A stretch of 64,000 nt of DNA from Pustulibacterium marinum (GTDB lineage Bacteria > Bacteroidota > Bacteroidia > Flavobacteriales > Flavobacteriaceae). The stretch lies in contig NZ_FPBK01000010.1 in the NCBI RefSeq assembly GCF_900116665.1, positions 1 through 64,000 of the forward strand, read 5' to 3'. Below the pieces are notes generated by a model. It was given only the letters and a program-made list of their open reading frames with translations. It ran no database searches and was not told the DNA's origin. Within the stretch, counting starts at the first letter, position 1. Each line of letters starts with the position of its first letter. The position numbers and the translations under genes are program-made. Of this stretch, positions 34,913 to 44,725 are shown piece after piece.

Positions 34913-34974
34913 TTTGTTCGGGGTAGTAGGGTTTTAAAGCTCAATATTACAAATTTTTTGAGCATTATAGAAAC

Positions 34975-35006
34975 AAAAACGGCCCGCATAAATGCAGGCC
35001 GTTTTT
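34975..35006 (-). terminator. Hairpin terminator of secA
   Basis: AAAAACGGCC (34975-34984) pairs with GGCCGTTTTT (34997-35006), with GCA/TGC pairing further in. It lies 18 bases after the secA stop codon on the minus strand. Confidence 0.85.
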
Positions 35007-35024
35007 ATATATAAGTAATATAAA

Positions 35025-38000
35025 TTACGCTTTTCCGGTAATAACCCATTGACCACTTTTAACTAGAGGTTCTGCTTGTTTAAACTTCACTTCTTTAGTT
35101 TCGCCATTCATTACGTTTTTGATAATGACACGGTCGTTTCTACCAATTTTTGGTTGGTCTCTTACAATGGTTTCTGTAACCTGCGGTTTTGGTTGTGTTT
35201 GAGAAGCGGCTCTGTTTTGTGCGGCTAACTCATCACTATTTGGAATTTCTTCTTTAGAAGTTTCTAAATTTTCTTTCGGTCTTCTTACTCTAGCAGCTTC
35301 TTGAATTCCAGCCGGATCTTGAGAAGGTAATTCTCCTTTGAATAAGAACGAAATTACTTCGCGGTTAACACTATTGATCATCCCTTTGAACAATTCAAAA
35401 GCTTCAAACTTATAGATTAATAAAGGATCTTTTTGTTCGTGCACTGCTAACTGAACCGATTGCTTTAACTCATCCATTTTTCTTAGATGCGTTTTCCAAG
35501 AATCATCGATAATAGCTAAAGAAATGTTCTTTTCAAAATCTGTGATTAACTTTTTACCTTCTGAGTTATACGCTTCTTCAAGGTTGGTAACCACGTTTAA
35601 TGATTTTTGACCATCTGTGAAAGGAACTACGATGCGTTCATATTTACTATTTGGATCTTCATAAACTCCTTTAATAACAGGAAAAGCTGCGGCTGCATTA
35701 CGATCCATTTTTTCGTTATAATGATCGTATGCTGCTTTGTAAACTTTTGATGCTAATTGCGGAACCGCTAACTTTTTAAATTCTTCTTCAGTAACCGGAC
35801 TGGTAATAGAGAAATATTTAATTAACTCAAATTCAAAGTTTTTAAAGTCATTTGCCGTTTTGTTGGTTTCGCTGATAGATTCTGCTGTATCAAAAATCAT
35901 GTTAGCGATATCCACTTTCAGACGTTCTCCTTCTAAAGCGTGTTTTCTACGTTTATAAACCACTTCACGTTGCGCGTTCATTACATCGTCATATTCTAAT
36001 AATCTTTTACGAACACCAAAATTGTTTTCTTCTACTTTTTTCTGAGCACGCTCAATAGATTTGGTCATCATAGAATGCTGAATAACTTCACCATCTTCTA
36101 ATCCCATTTTGTCCATCATTTTGGCAACACGATCAGAACCAAATAAACGCATTAAGTTGTCTTCCAAAGAAACGTAGAATTGAGAACTTCCCGGATCTCC
36201 TTGACGACCAGAACGACCACGTAACTGACGGTCTACACGACGAGAATCGTGACGCTCTGTACCAATAATAGCTAAACCACCAGCTTTTTTAACTTCGGCA
36301 GAAAGCTTAATATCTGTACCACGACCAGCCATGTTGGTAGCAATAGTTACTACGCCAGGCTTACCAGCTTCGGCAACAATATCGGCCTCTCTTTTGTGCA
36401 TTTTTGCGTTCAATACATTGTGTTGAACTTTGCGCTGCGTTAACAGACGGCTTAGTAATTCAGAGATTTCTACAGAAGTTGTACCTATAAGTACTGGTCT
36501 TCCTGCCTGAGAAAGTTTGGTAACTTCTTCAATAACGGCGTTGTATTTCTCTCTTTTAGTTTTATAGATAAGATCTTCTCTATCGTGACGTGCAATTGGG
36601 CGGTTGGTAGGAATTTCAACAACATCCAATTTGTAGATTTCCCAGAATTCACCTGCTTCTGTAATCGCAGTACCTGTCATTCCAGAAAGTTTACCGTACA
36701 TTCTAAAGTAATTCTGAAGTGTTACCGTTGCATAGGTTTGTGTAGCAGCTTCGATCTTCACATTTTCTTTGGCTTCAATCGCTTGGTGCAATCCGTCTGA
36801 ATAACGACGACCGTCCATAATACGACCAGTTTGCTCATCAACGATCATTACTTTGTTTTCCATCACTACATATTCAGTATCTTTTTCAAAAAGCGTATAG
36901 GCTTTCAATAACTGATTCATAGTGTGAATACGTTCACTTTTGATACTGAATTCTTGAAATAATTTTTCTTTCAATTCAGCTTCTTCTTCGATAGGTAATG
37001 CTTGATTTTCAATTTCAGCAATTCCTGAACCAATATCTGGCATAACGAAGAATTCTTTATCGGCACTTCTTTCTGAAAGATGGTCTACACCTTTATCAGT
37101 AAGTTCAACCTGATTTGTTTTTTCGTCAATAGTAAAGTATAGCTCGGCATCAACCTTATGCATTTCGCGGTTGTTGTCTTGCATATAGTAGTTCTCAGTC
37201 TTTTGAAGTAATTGTTTTACTCCTTCCTGACTTAAAAATTTAATTAAAGCTTTGTTCTTAGGTAAACCTCTGAAAACACGCAACAATAAGAATCCACCTT
37301 CTTTGGTATCTCCGGCAGTAATCAATTTTTTAGCTTCTGCTAAAACGCCAGTTAACATTTTGCTTTGAATAGCCACAAGATCTGAAACGGCTGGTTTCAA
37401 CTCGTTAAATTCGTGACGGTCTCCTTGTGGTGTTGGACCAGAAATAATTAATGGTGTACGTGCATCATCAACCAATACAGAATCGACCTCATCGACAATG
37501 GCATAATTGTGTTTGCGCTGTACCAAATCGTTTGGCGAATGCGCCATGTTATCTCTTAGGTAGTCAAAACCAAATTCGTTGTTGGTACCGTAAGTAATAT
37601 CAGCATTGTACGCTGCTCTACGACCTTCAGAATTTGGGTTGTGTTTATCGATACAATCAACCGTCATTCCGTGGAATTCAAAAAGAGGAGCCATCCAGGC
37701 ACTATCCCTTTTTGCTAGATAGTCGTTTACAGTAACCAAATGTACTCCGTTTCCGGTAAGGGCATTTAAATATACAGGAAGGGTAGCTACCAAAGTTTTA
37801 CCTTCACCAGTTTGCATCTCTGCAATTTTACCTTGGTGAAGTGTAATACCACCAATTAACTGTACATCATAATGTACCATGTCCCAAGTAACTTCTTTTC
37901 CGGCGGCGTCCCAAGAGTTATTCCAAACGGCTTTTTCTCCTTCTAGATTTACATAATCTTTGGTTGCTGAAAATTCTCGGTCATAAGGTAAAGCTGTAAC

Positions 38001-38390
38001 AGAAAGTGTTTCGTTGTTTGCAAAACGTTTCGCAGTTTCTTTCACTACGGCAAAAGCTTTTGGAAGTAAATCATTCAAAGCTTTTTCAGAAGCTTCGTAG
38101 GCTTGACCTTCCAATTTATCAATCTCCGTATAGATATCTTCTTTTGCATCGATATCTGTTTCGGTTTCTGCTTTTTCAGTAAGTTCTTTGATTTGTTCGT
38201 CAAAACTGCTACGTTCTTTTTTAATATATGCTTTAAACTCGGCAGTTTTTTCTCGTAACTCGTCGTGGGATAGTTTAGCAAACTCAATTTCGTTTGCTTT
38301 GATAAGGTCTACTAAAGGCTGAATTTCTTTTATATCCTTCTGCGCTTTATCTCCTACAAATATTTTAATAAGTGAATTAATGAAACTCAT
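35025..38390 (-). CDS. secA: Preprotein translocase ATPase SecA
   Basis: SecA drives export of unfolded proteins through SecYEG. The 1121-residue protein has the DEAD motor: Walker A as [14 protein letters not shown] near residue 187 and Walker B as [16 protein letters not shown] near 300. The second motor half follows with GRAGRGTD-like [12 protein letters not shown] and [15 protein letters not shown]. Bacteroidetes SecA is longer than the E. coli form (901) because of an insert, here about residues 325-480 ([19 protein letters not shown] onward). The C-terminus ends in [12 protein letters not shown] and lacks the zinc-binding cysteine tail that binds SecB. A terminator follows, and DUF2795 lies just upstream on the same strand. 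Confidence 0.97.
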   Translation of the reverse strand: MSFINSLIKIFVGDKAQKDIKEIQPLVDLIKANEIEFAKLSHDELREKTAEFKAYIKKERSSFDEQIKELTEKAETETDIDAKEDIYTEIDKLEGQAYEASEKALNDLLPKAFAVVKETAKRFANNETLSVTALPYDREFSATKDYVNLEGEKAVWNNSWDAAGKEVTWDMVHYDVQLIGGITLHQGKIAEMQTGEGKTLVATLPVYLNALTGNGVHLVTVNDYLAKRDSAWMAPLFEFHGMTVDCIDKHNPNSEGRRAAYNADITYGTNNEFGFDYLRDNMAHSPNDLVQRKHNYAIVDEVDSVLVDDARTPLIISGPTPQGDRHEFNELKPAVSDLVAIQSKMLTGVLAEAKKLITAGDTKEGGFLLLRVFRGLPKNKALIKFLSQEGVKQLLQKTENYYMQDNNREMHKVDAELYFTIDEKTNQVELTDKGVDHLSERSADKEFFVMPDIGSGIAEIENQALPIEEEAELKEKLFQEFSIKSERIHTMNQLLKAYTLFEKDTEYVVMENKVMIVDEQTGRIMDGRRYSDGLHQAIEAKENVKIEAATQTYATVTLQNYFRMYGKLSGMTGTAITEAGEFWEIYKLDVVEIPTNRPIARHDREDLIYKTKREKYNAVIEEVTKLSQAGRPVLIGTTSVEISELLSRLLTQRKVQHNVLNAKMHKREADIVAEAGKPGVVTIATNMAGRGTDIKLSAEVKKAGGLAIIGTERHDSRRVDRQLRGRSGRQGDPGSSQFYVSLEDNLMRLFGSDRVAKMMDKMGLEDGEVIQHSMMTKSIERAQKKVEENNFGVRKRLLEYDDVMNAQREVVYKRRKHALEGERLKVDIANMIFDTAESISETNKTANDFKNFEFELIKYFSITSPVTEEEFKKLAVPQLASKVYKAAYDHYNEKMDRNAAAAFPVIKGVYEDPNSKYERIVVPFTDGQKSLNVVTNLEEAYNSEGKKLITDFEKNISLAIIDDSWKTHLRKMDELKQSVQLAVHEQKDPLLIYKFEAFELFKGMINSVNREVISFLFKGELPSQDPAGIQEAARVRRPKENLETSKEEIPNSDELAAQNRAASQTQPKPQVTETIVRDQPKIGRNDRVIIKNVMNGETKEVKFKQAEPLVKSGQWVITGKA

Positions 38391-38414
38391 TATCCGTTGG
38401 TTTTATGTGGTTTT

Positions 38415-38422
38415 CAAAATTA
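38415..38422 (-). promoter_or_regulatory. -7 element upstream of secA
   Basis: Minus-strand TAATTTTG fits TAnnTTTG, 24 bases before the secA ATG. No TTG at the right spacing was seen. Confidence 0.35.
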
Positions 38423-38425
38423 AAC

Positions 38426-38457
38426 AAAAAAAAAGCCTCGGATGAGACTTTTTTCTG
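38426..38457 (-). terminator. Imperfect hairpin terminator of the DUF2795 gene
   Basis: A9-GCCTC (38426-38439) pairs with GAGAC-T6 (38444-38454) with one mismatch. It lies between the DUF2795 gene and secA. The minus-strand transcript ends in a U-run. Confidence 0.55.
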
Positions 38458-38473
38458 TTTAATGCTGATACTG

Positions 38474-38695
38474 TTAATATTCATCTTCATTCCAGAGGTA
38501 ATCTTCCTCTGTTGGGTAATCTGGCCAAATCTCTTCAATAGACTCGTACATATCTCCTTCATCTTCCATCGCCTGAAGGTTTTCTACCACCTCTAAAGGC
38601 GCTCCAGTACGTATGGCAAAATCAATAAGCTCATCCTTTGTTGCCGGCCACGGTGCATCATCTAAGTAAGACGCTAATTCTAATGTCCAATACAT
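38474..38695 (-). CDS. DUF2795 small acidic protein
   Basis: The 73-residue protein is conserved in Bacteroidetes: MYWTLELASYLDDAPWPATK opens the domain, followed by DELIDFAIRTGAPLEVVENLQ, a small helical fold. The last 25 residues are strongly acidic with aromatic residues (EEIWPDYPTEEDYLWNEDEY). Function is unknown. It has its own full promoter upstream and a weak terminator before secA, so secA may receive some read-through. Confidence 0.85.
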   Translation of the reverse strand: MYWTLELASYLDDAPWPATKDELIDFAIRTGAPLEVVENLQAMEDEGDMYESIEEIWPDYPTEEDYLWNEDEY

Positions 38696-38719
38696 GTGCT
38701 AAAGGTTTTTAATTTATTG

Positions 38720-38749
38720 CAAAAATATATTTTTACACTAAAAAGTCAA
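38720..38749 (-). promoter_or_regulatory. Promoter of the DUF2795 gene
   Basis: Minus-strand reading: TTG (38749-38747), 19-base spacer, TATTTTTG (38727-38720). The predicted leader is about 18-20 bases. Confidence 0.65.
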
Positions 38750-38848
38750 GTAAATTTATTGTTATTTCGGTATTTTTTCAGAGAACGTTTATTAATCGTT
38801 ATTTTGTTGAAAATAAGTGATTAATCGGCGTAAAAAAATACAAATAAT

Positions 38849-39424
38849 TTAAGAATCTTTTTTCGGTATCCATTTGATTTCTTCCGCTTGCAGGTCGTTG
38901 GACAACTTCCGTGCCAATACAAATAGGTAGTCAGATAGTCGATTTAAATACTGTATTACTGACGCGTCAATGGGTTCTTCTTCATTTAAAAGTGTAGAAA
39001 TACGCTCTGCACGGCGACAAATGGTTCTTGTGATATGACAGAATGACACGCTTTGATGTCCACCCGGTAAAATAAAATGGGTCATAGGAGGAAGTTCTGC
39101 ATTCATCATATCCATTTCCTGTTCTAATATGGTAACATCTTCTTCAGAAATTTTTGGAATGTTTAAACGCTGTTTTCCATTTTTCAAGATTTCTTTTTCT
39201 GGTGGAGTTGCCAATATAGCTCCAATAGTAAACAATCTATCTTGAATATAATTTAAAATTTCTTTGGTTCGTGGAGCTACTTTTTGATCTTTGATAAGCC
39301 CTATCCAGGAGTTGAGTTCATCAACAGTTCCGTATGCATCTATACGAATATGGTGTTTTGGAACACGAGTACCGCCAAAAAGGGAAGTGGTTCCTTTATC
39401 TCCGGTTTTTGTATATATTTTCAT
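38849..39424 (-). CDS. PduO-type ATP:cob(I)alamin adenosyltransferase
   Basis: The enzyme makes adenosylcobalamin from cob(I)alamin and ATP. The 191-residue protein shows the PduO signature at the N-terminus, KIYTKTGDKGTTSLFGGTRV, which forms the ATP site, and RAERISTLLNEEEPIDASVI with the conserved RxxE near residue 138. The rest is a helical bundle. Length matches the family. It has no cobalamin synthesis neighbours, so it probably serves salvage. It lies 93 bases downstream of the ABC ATPase gene on the same strand. Confidence 0.93.
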   Translation of the reverse strand: MKIYTKTGDKGTTSLFGGTRVPKHHIRIDAYGTVDELNSWIGLIKDQKVAPRTKEILNYIQDRLFTIGAILATPPEKEILKNGKQRLNIPKISEEDVTILEQEMDMMNAELPPMTHFILPGGHQSVSFCHITRTICRRAERISTLLNEEEPIDASVIQYLNRLSDYLFVLARKLSNDLQAEEIKWIPKKDS

Positions 39425-39517
39425 AGAATCGCTTCTTTGTGAATTTCAAAAGCGAAAGGTACAAAGTTTTTGCGCGAAAATCGAGGATTGATCTTGTTGA
39501 GAGAACTTTGCTAATAC

Positions 39518-40201
39518 CTATTTATTTCGAATGTCACTTTCTATGAGTCCATCTCTCAAACGAATAATTCGGTGTGCATGTTCTGCAATGTCTTCTTCAT
39601 GCGTAACCAAAATAACTGTATTTCCACGTGCATGAATTTCATCAAAAAGATTCATGATTTCTATGGAAGTTTTGGTGTCTAAGTTTCCGGTAGGTTCATC
39701 CGCTAAAATAATTGATGGATGATTAACCAAAGCTCTACCAACAGCAACACGCTGGCGTTGTCCACCAGAAAGTTGGTTGGGTTTGTGGTCCATTCTATCA
39801 CCAAGGCCAACATCTTTTAAAACTTCTATGGCTCGCTCTTTTCTTTTCTCTTTGGAAGCACCAGCATACACCATAGGCAATGCAACATTGTCCAAAGCAC
39901 TAGTACGAGGCATAAGATTGAATGTTTGAAAAACAAAACCAATTTCTTTATTTCTAATTTCGGCTAAATCATTATCGGAAAGTTTACTCACATCGTGGCC
40001 ATTTAAAATATAAGTGCCCGCCGTGGGAGTGTCTAAACATCCAAGCATATTCATAAGGGTAGATTTTCCAGAACCGGAAGGTCCCATCAAGGCAACATAA
40101 TCACCTTTTTCAATTTCAAGATCTATACCTTTAAGTACATGTACAATTTCGGAACCTAATTTAAAGTCTCGTCGGATGCCGGAAATAGAAATAACACTCA
40201 T
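39518..40201 (-). CDS. LolD/MacB-type ABC transporter ATPase
   Basis: The 227-residue protein is a single nucleotide-binding domain: Walker [15 protein letters not shown] near residue 40, signature [15 protein letters not shown] near 143, Walker [14 protein letters not shown] near 162 and H-loop [13 protein letters not shown]. The spacing and the GNLDT sequence place it with ATPases of MacB/LolCDE-type exporters or lipoprotein extractors. No permease gene is adjacent, so its partner is elsewhere. It may be co-transcribed with the methyltransferase upstream (66 bases) and the adenosyltransferase downstream. Confidence 0.9.
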   Translation of the reverse strand: MSVISISGIRRDFKLGSEIVHVLKGIDLEIEKGDYVALMGPSGSGKSTLMNMLGCLDTPTAGTYILNGHDVSKLSDNDLAEIRNKEIGFVFQTFNLMPRTSALDNVALPMVYAGASKEKRKERAIEVLKDVGLGDRMDHKPNQLSGGQRQRVAVGRALVNHPSIILADEPTGNLDTKTSIEIMNLFDEIHARGNTVILVTHEEDIAEHAHRIIRLRDGLIESDIRNK

Positions 40202-40267
40202 ACGTTTTTTGATTATTTAGCTGCAAGATAAACTTGTTTAGCTATTAGTTGTCTTTTTGAAATTTTG

Positions 40268-41044
40268 TTACAACCGTATCGTGAAATTTTCTTTTCGCTG
40301 TTCTTTTCTGAAGAAAACCAATCCCCAGAAAAACGTGTCAATAGTTACTGTTACATTTGGATGTTTCTGAATCAAATTCCAAGCTTCACTCATTTCTTTT
40401 GACCAATGAATGTCATCAAAAATCCAGACGGTATCATTATGCGTAGTTTTTAGTAATAATTCAAAATACTTCAAAGTAGGTTCTTTTTGATGATTTCCAT
40501 CAAAATATATGAAGTCGAATTTTGAGTTCTCAAGGTTTTGAAGATACTTGGTGAATTCGGTTACTTCAATAGCAATATTTTTGAGATGGAATTTGCTTAA
40601 TTGTTGCTTTGCAATTTTTGCAGTTTCTGGGCAACCTTCCAAAGAGATAAGATGGCCTTTTTTGTTTCCGGCAGCGATAGCAGCAGTGGCGATTCCTAAC
40701 GAAGTGCCCAACTCTAAGGATTTTTCAAATTGAAAATATTCGGTTAATCTATATAATAATTTTGCTCGCTTAGAAGAAATCCCTGCATTTTTTGCGATCA
40801 AATGAATCGACCGTTTGTTGGATTTAAAAACTTTTGAACCTGCTCCAAAATCAGTTACAGAAATAGTTTTTTTATTAGATAATAACTCAGTTTTGTATTT
40901 TTTTAAAATCTGATAATCACTCTTTTTTTCTGTATTGTAAAAGCACTTGGTAACCAAATCGTAGATAAATGGAGAATGCACTCCGTGTTGGTTGGTTGAG
41001 TTTTTCAGGAATTTGAAATAGGATGTAAACAGGTGCCAATTCAT
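40268..41044 (-). CDS. SAM-dependent class I methyltransferase
   Basis: The 258-residue protein has a Rossmann-type methyltransferase core in its second half. Motif I is seen as SLELGTSLGIATAAIAAGNK near residue 115, followed by GHLISLEGCPETAKIAKQQL (acidic loop that binds the ribose) and FDFIYFDGNHQKEPTLKYF near residue 180. This resembles O-methyltransferase family 3. The first 100 residues (HGVHSPFIYDLVTKCFYN) are a conserved Bacteroidetes extension. The acceptor is unknown. A consensus promoter lies only 5 bases from the ATG. Confidence 0.82.
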   Translation of the reverse strand: MNWHLFTSYFKFLKNSTNQHGVHSPFIYDLVTKCFYNTEKKSDYQILKKYKTELLSNKKTISVTDFGAGSKVFKSNKRSIHLIAKNAGISSKRAKLLYRLTEYFQFEKSLELGTSLGIATAAIAAGNKKGHLISLEGCPETAKIAKQQLSKFHLKNIAIEVTEFTKYLQNLENSKFDFIYFDGNHQKEPTLKYFELLLKTTHNDTVWIFDDIHWSKEMSEAWNLIQKHPNVTVTIDTFFWGLVFFRKEQRKENFTIRL

Positions 41045-41049
41045 GTGTG

Positions 41050-41078
41050 CAAAAATACATTGTTTAGGGAAAAATCAA
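41050..41078 (-). promoter_or_regulatory. Full promoter immediately upstream of the methyltransferase ATG
   Basis: Minus-strand reading: TTG (41078-41076), 18-base spacer, TATTTTTG (41057-41050), then five bases and the ATG. Use of this promoter would give a leaderless or nearly leaderless mRNA. Confidence 0.65.
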
Positions 41079-41144
41079 TATAAATAGAAGTTGTGCTTTT
41101 TATTAGATCTCTTATTTTATATTTTTATGCATCAAATCGTGTAT

Positions 41145-41915
41145 ATGGAATGTTTAAATTGCCAATCGGTAGTAGTGGGAAACTATTGTAGTAATTGTGG
41201 ACAAGCTGCAAAGGCGACAAAAATCAATAATAAATATTTATTTCGGGAGGTTCCGGAAGCTATTTTCAATTTAGAAAAGGGCTTTTGGTTTACTTTATGG
41301 GAGATTATGAAAAACCCTGTGAAGGTAACTAAAGCTTATTTAAATGGTAGAAGAGCTAATTACTACAAGCCAATTTCATTATTGCTTTTGGTGGTTTCGG
41401 CTTACTTTATTGTATTCAAGTTGATATTGCCAAAAGGTGCTTACTTAGAAAAGTTAGCTTCCTTAGATTCTCGGTACGGTAGTGATGCTGTTGCTAATGA
41501 GGCTCAGGCAATGATTTATGACTACATGTTTGGATATCCTATTTTTATATATTTAGTATCGCTTCCCATATTTGCTTTTGGATTCTATTTGGCTTTCAAA
41601 AAGTATAAATATAGTTTCGGAGAGCACTTTTATATTTCGGTAATCTTAATGATTTATCATTTGATGATTTCCAGCATACCAACCTTACTATTAACCTATT
41701 TTTTCGGTTTTGAAACAGGTTCATTTTTATCAATGGGGTTCTATATAGTATATGTGTTCTTTTATTACTTTTTTTACAAAGAACATGGTGTTAGCTTTTT
41801 TGAGTCTTTGTGGAGAGTTGTTTGGGGAGGCTTTTTAATATGTGTATTCGGGATTGTAGGAATAACAATTATAGCCATTCCTGCAGGAATTATATTTGCG
41901 ATGGTGAATTCATAA
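41145..41915 (+). CDS. DUF3667 membrane protein with N-terminal zinc ribbon
   Basis: From ATG 41145 the protein has 256 residues. It begins with CLNCQSVVVGNYCSNCGQ, two CxxC pairs forming a zinc-ribbon-like module, then FREVPEAIFNLEKGFWFTLWEIMKNP-type sequence, the DUF3667 signature, with AYLNGRRANYYKPISLLLLV leading into the membrane part. About five hydrophobic spans follow. ATG 41127 (six residues more) or a TTG at 41091 are other possible starts; the zinc ribbon is normally at the very N-terminus. Function of the family is unknown. Confidence 0.8.
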   Translation: MECLNCQSVVVGNYCSNCGQAAKATKINNKYLFREVPEAIFNLEKGFWFTLWEIMKNPVKVTKAYLNGRRANYYKPISLLLLVVSAYFIVFKLILPKGAYLEKLASLDSRYGSDAVANEAQAMIYDYMFGYPIFIYLVSLPIFAFGFYLAFKKYKYSFGEHFYISVILMIYHLMISSIPTLLLTYFFGFETGSFLSMGFYIVYVFFYYFFYKEHGVSFFESLWRVVWGGFLICVFGIVGITIIAIPAGIIFAMVNS

Positions 41916-41919
41916 AAAA

Positions 41920-41946
41920 GGAGCAAAATTTTGCTCCCTGTTTTTT
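41920..41946. terminator. Palindromic terminator between convergent genes
   Basis: GGAGCAAAATTTTGCTCC (41920-41937) is a perfect 18-base palindrome flanked by A6 on the left and, after CTG, T6 on the right. It can terminate both the DUF3667 gene and the ABC-F gene. Confidence 0.65.
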
Positions 41947-43807
41947 AGTCTTCCATTTTTTCCATGAGCTCCATCCAGCGGAGTTCTTTTTCTTCTATTT
42001 CGTCTAATACTTTTTGAAGTTTTTCGGATGCTTCATTCACTTTGTCAGGAGTAATAGTGCCATCGGCAAATTTGGCTTCCATTTCTTCTTTTTGTTCAGC
42101 TAATTTCTTTAGATCTCTTTCGATGCGGCTATATTCTTTTTGTTCATTATAGCTTAAGGCTGAATTAGCATCTTTCTTCCAGTTCTTTTTCTCTTTTTTA
42201 TCTTCGCTTTGAGAAGACTCTGGAACAATGCTGTCTTCGTAGCTTCTATAGTCTGAATAATTACCAGGGAAATCGTCCACTTGACCTTCACCACGGAATA
42301 CAAAAAGGTGATCCACTATTTTATCCATAAAATATCGGTCGTGTGAAACCACCAACAAGCAACCTGGAAAGTCCAACAAGAAATCTTCTAAAACATTTAA
42401 GGTAACAATATCTAAATCGTTGGTAGGCTCATCTAGAATTAAAAAGTTTGGATTCTGAATTAAAACGGTACATAAATACAAACGCTTCAATTCTCCACCA
42501 CTTAATTTTTCTACATAATCATATTGCTTTTTGCGGTCGAACATAAAGCGTTCTAGTAATTGAGCTGCAGAAATGATTTTACCTTTGGTCAATGGAATAA
42601 ACTCTCCAAATTCTTTAATAACATCAATTACCTTTTGTTCTGGTTTTACCCCGATTCCAGATTGTGTATAATAACCAATTTTAATGGTGTCACCAATGAT
42701 GATTTTTCCAGCATCCGGCTCTAAATTTTTAGTGAGTAAATTTAAGAACGAAGATTTTCCGGTTCCGTTTTTTCCAATGATTCCTACGCGTTCACCACGT
42801 TGAAAAGAATAATTGAATTTATCTAAAATCACTTTCTGCTGAAAAGCTTTAGAAACATTATGAAATTCAATAATCTTGCTACCTAAGCGCTCCATGTTAA
42901 TTTCTAACTGAACCGTGTGTTCTTGCCTTCTTTGATGTGCTTTTTCTTTAATAACGTAAAAGTCATCAATTCTAGATTTTGATTTTGTAGTTCTCGCTTT
43001 TGGCTGGCGTCGCATCCAGTCGAGCTCTTTGGTATACAGGTTTTTTGCTTTTTCAACGGCAGCAGCTTCTGCTGCCATTCGTGCATCTTTTTTCTCTAGA
43101 TAATAACTATAATTTCCTTTATATTGGTAAAGTTGTCCATTATCTAATTCAATAATCTCGTTACAAACGCGTTCCAAAAAGAAACGATCGTGCGTAACCA
43201 TAAACAACGTAATTTTTTCTTGAGCAAAATAACTTTCGAGCCACTCGATCATCTCAAGGTCTAAATGGTTCGTAGGCTCGTCCAGAATTAATAAATCAGG
43301 TTTATTAATTAATATGGTAGCCAAAGCGAGGCGTTTTTTTTGTCCTCCAGAAAGTTTATCAACTTTTAAATCTAGGTTGTCTAGCTTAAGTTTGAATAAA
43401 ATCTGTTTGTATTGTGTTTCAAAATCCCACGCATTGAAAATGTCCATTTGTTCAAATGCCTTCTGATAGGCATCAGTGTCTTCAGGATTTTTTAAAGCAT
43501 TTTCATAATTGTGAATCACTTTTAGTACGGGAGCTTCCGAAGCAAAAATGGTTTCTTCTACGGTTAAGTTTGGATTTAAATTTGGTTCCTGCGGTAAAAA
43601 GGCAATATGAATTCCATTTCTAGAAACAATTTGTCCTTCGTCAGGCGTGTCATTTCCGGTAATAATATTTAATAACGATGTTTTTCCAGTACCATTTTTA
43701 GCGATCAGTGCAATTTTTTGATCTTGATTAATTCCGAAAGAAATATTAGAGAACAATGTACGCTCTCCATAGGATTTTGCTATATTTTCAACCGAGAGTA
43801 AATTCAC
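41945..43807 (-). CDS. ABC-F family ATPase (Uup-like)
   Basis: The 620-residue soluble protein has two ABC domains. The first has AKNGTGKTSLLNIITG near residue 38 and KLSGGQKKRLALATIL near 158; the second has GKNGTGKSSFLNLLTK near 350 and KLSGGELKRLYLCTVL near 440. Between them is the P-site tRNA-interaction linker, rich in Lys and Arg (MRRQPKARTTKSKSR). The C-terminus is a charged coiled coil (ERDLKKLAEQKEEMEAKFAD) as in Uup. ABC-F proteins act on the ribosome or, for Uup, in genome stability; they are not transporters. The gene is divergent from the polysaccharide operon. Confidence 0.92.
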   Translation of the reverse strand: MNLLSVENIAKSYGERTLFSNISFGINQDQKIALIAKNGTGKTSLLNIITGNDTPDEGQIVSRNGIHIAFLPQEPNLNPNLTVEETIFASEAPVLKVIHNYENALKNPEDTDAYQKAFEQMDIFNAWDFETQYKQILFKLKLDNLDLKVDKLSGGQKKRLALATILINKPDLLILDEPTNHLDLEMIEWLESYFAQEKITLFMVTHDRFFLERVCNEIIELDNGQLYQYKGNYSYYLEKKDARMAAEAAAVEKAKNLYTKELDWMRRQPKARTTKSKSRIDDFYVIKEKAHQRRQEHTVQLEINMERLGSKIIEFHNVSKAFQQKVILDKFNYSFQRGERVGIIGKNGTGKSSFLNLLTKNLEPDAGKIIIGDTIKIGYYTQSGIGVKPEQKVIDVIKEFGEFIPLTKGKIISAAQLLERFMFDRKKQYDYVEKLSGGELKRLYLCTVLIQNPNFLILDEPTNDLDIVTLNVLEDFLLDFPGCLLVVSHDRYFMDKIVDHLFVFRGEGQVDDFPGNYSDYRSYEDSIVPESSQSEDKKEKKNWKKDANSALSYNEQKEYSRIERDLKKLAEQKEEMEAKFADGTITPDKVNEASEKLQKVLDEIEEKELRWMELMEKMED

Positions 43808-43859
43808 TTTATAGAAGTTTTTTGCAAATTAAAGAGAAAAAAAACCGATTCTGCCATTA

Positions 43860-43893
43860 TTGTTTCATTATTCCAATGATAGAACTATATTTG
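43860..43893 (+). promoter_or_regulatory. Promoter of the polysaccharide operon
   Basis: TTG (43860-43862), 23-base spacer, TATATTTG (43886-43893), about 20 bases before the ATG of the Wza-like gene. No other convincing promoter or terminator was seen before 58.1 kb, so it may drive the whole first block. Confidence 0.62.
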
Positions 43894-43915
43894 TTAATAA
43901 TGCCATGCTTTAACA

Positions 43916-44716
43916 ATGCGTTTTAAACTACTATTTTTATTGCTAGTCATCGGGATAGGATTTCAATCTTGTGTGTCCCGAAAGCAGCTTACTTACTTAC
44001 AAGAAAGTGAAACTGTAAATGATTCAATTCCTACGATACAGCCAGTGGTGAAACCATATAGAGTACAGGTGAATGATATATTGTCGATTACTTTAAAGGC
44101 TGATGATCCAGAGCTTGTAGCAATCTTTAATCAAAGCGATACACAGCAAAATAATACCAATGCATTTGGAGAACAACAATTGTATTTTAATGGATATATT
44201 GTAGATGTTCATGGAAATATTAGAATACCTTATTTAAACGATATAAATGTATTGGGCTATACGGTTGAGGAGATAAGAAAAAAAGTTGAGAGTCTTATTT
44301 TAGATAAATATTTAACAGAATCAACTCATTTATTTGTTAGTGTAAAACTAGCAGGTTTGTACTTTACTGTCACGGGAGAAGTCGGTTCTCCGGGAAGCCA
44401 AGTAATGTATAGGGATAAGGTGAATGTTATAGAAGCTTTAGCAAATGCAGGAGATGTAGCGATAACTGGCGATCGAGAAAATGTTGTGATTGTGAGACAA
44501 TATCCAGACGGAAAAAAAATTCATCATATTGATATAACACAGAGGAGTGCGATGGAATCACAGTTTTTTTATGTGAGACCAAATGATATGATCATTGTAA
44601 ATCCATTGCCTCAGAAATCACTAGGTACCGGTACTAATGGTCTTCAGACCTTTACAACAATATTTTCTGTGTTTTCAGTAATAACAAGTACTATTTTGTT
44701 GATAAGAACCTTATAG
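43916..44716 (+). CDS. Wza-like polysaccharide export lipoprotein
   Basis: The 266-residue protein has a lipoprotein signal (GIGFQSC, Cys19). It then has a polysaccharide export (Poly_export) domain at about residues 45-145 (YRVQVNDILSITLKADDPEL, VDVHGNIRIPYLNDINVLG) and an SLBB-like domain at about 148-240 (YFTVTGEVGSPGSQVMYRDK). A C-terminal hydrophobic helix (TTIFSVFSVITSTILLI) fits a membrane span. It would form or gate the outer-membrane channel for polysaccharide release. It is shorter than E. coli Wza (379) but normal for Bacteroidetes. First gene of the operon, 9 bases before the BY-kinase gene. Confidence 0.92.
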   Translation: MRFKLLFLLLVIGIGFQSCVSRKQLTYLQESETVNDSIPTIQPVVKPYRVQVNDILSITLKADDPELVAIFNQSDTQQNNTNAFGEQQLYFNGYIVDVHGNIRIPYLNDINVLGYTVEEIRKKVESLILDKYLTESTHLFVSVKLAGLYFTVTGEVGSPGSQVMYRDKVNVIEALANAGDVAITGDRENVVIVRQYPDGKKIHHIDITQRSAMESQFFYVRPNDMIIVNPLPQKSLGTGTNGLQTFTTIFSVFSVITSTILLIRTL

Positions 44717-44725
44717 AAAAGAGAC

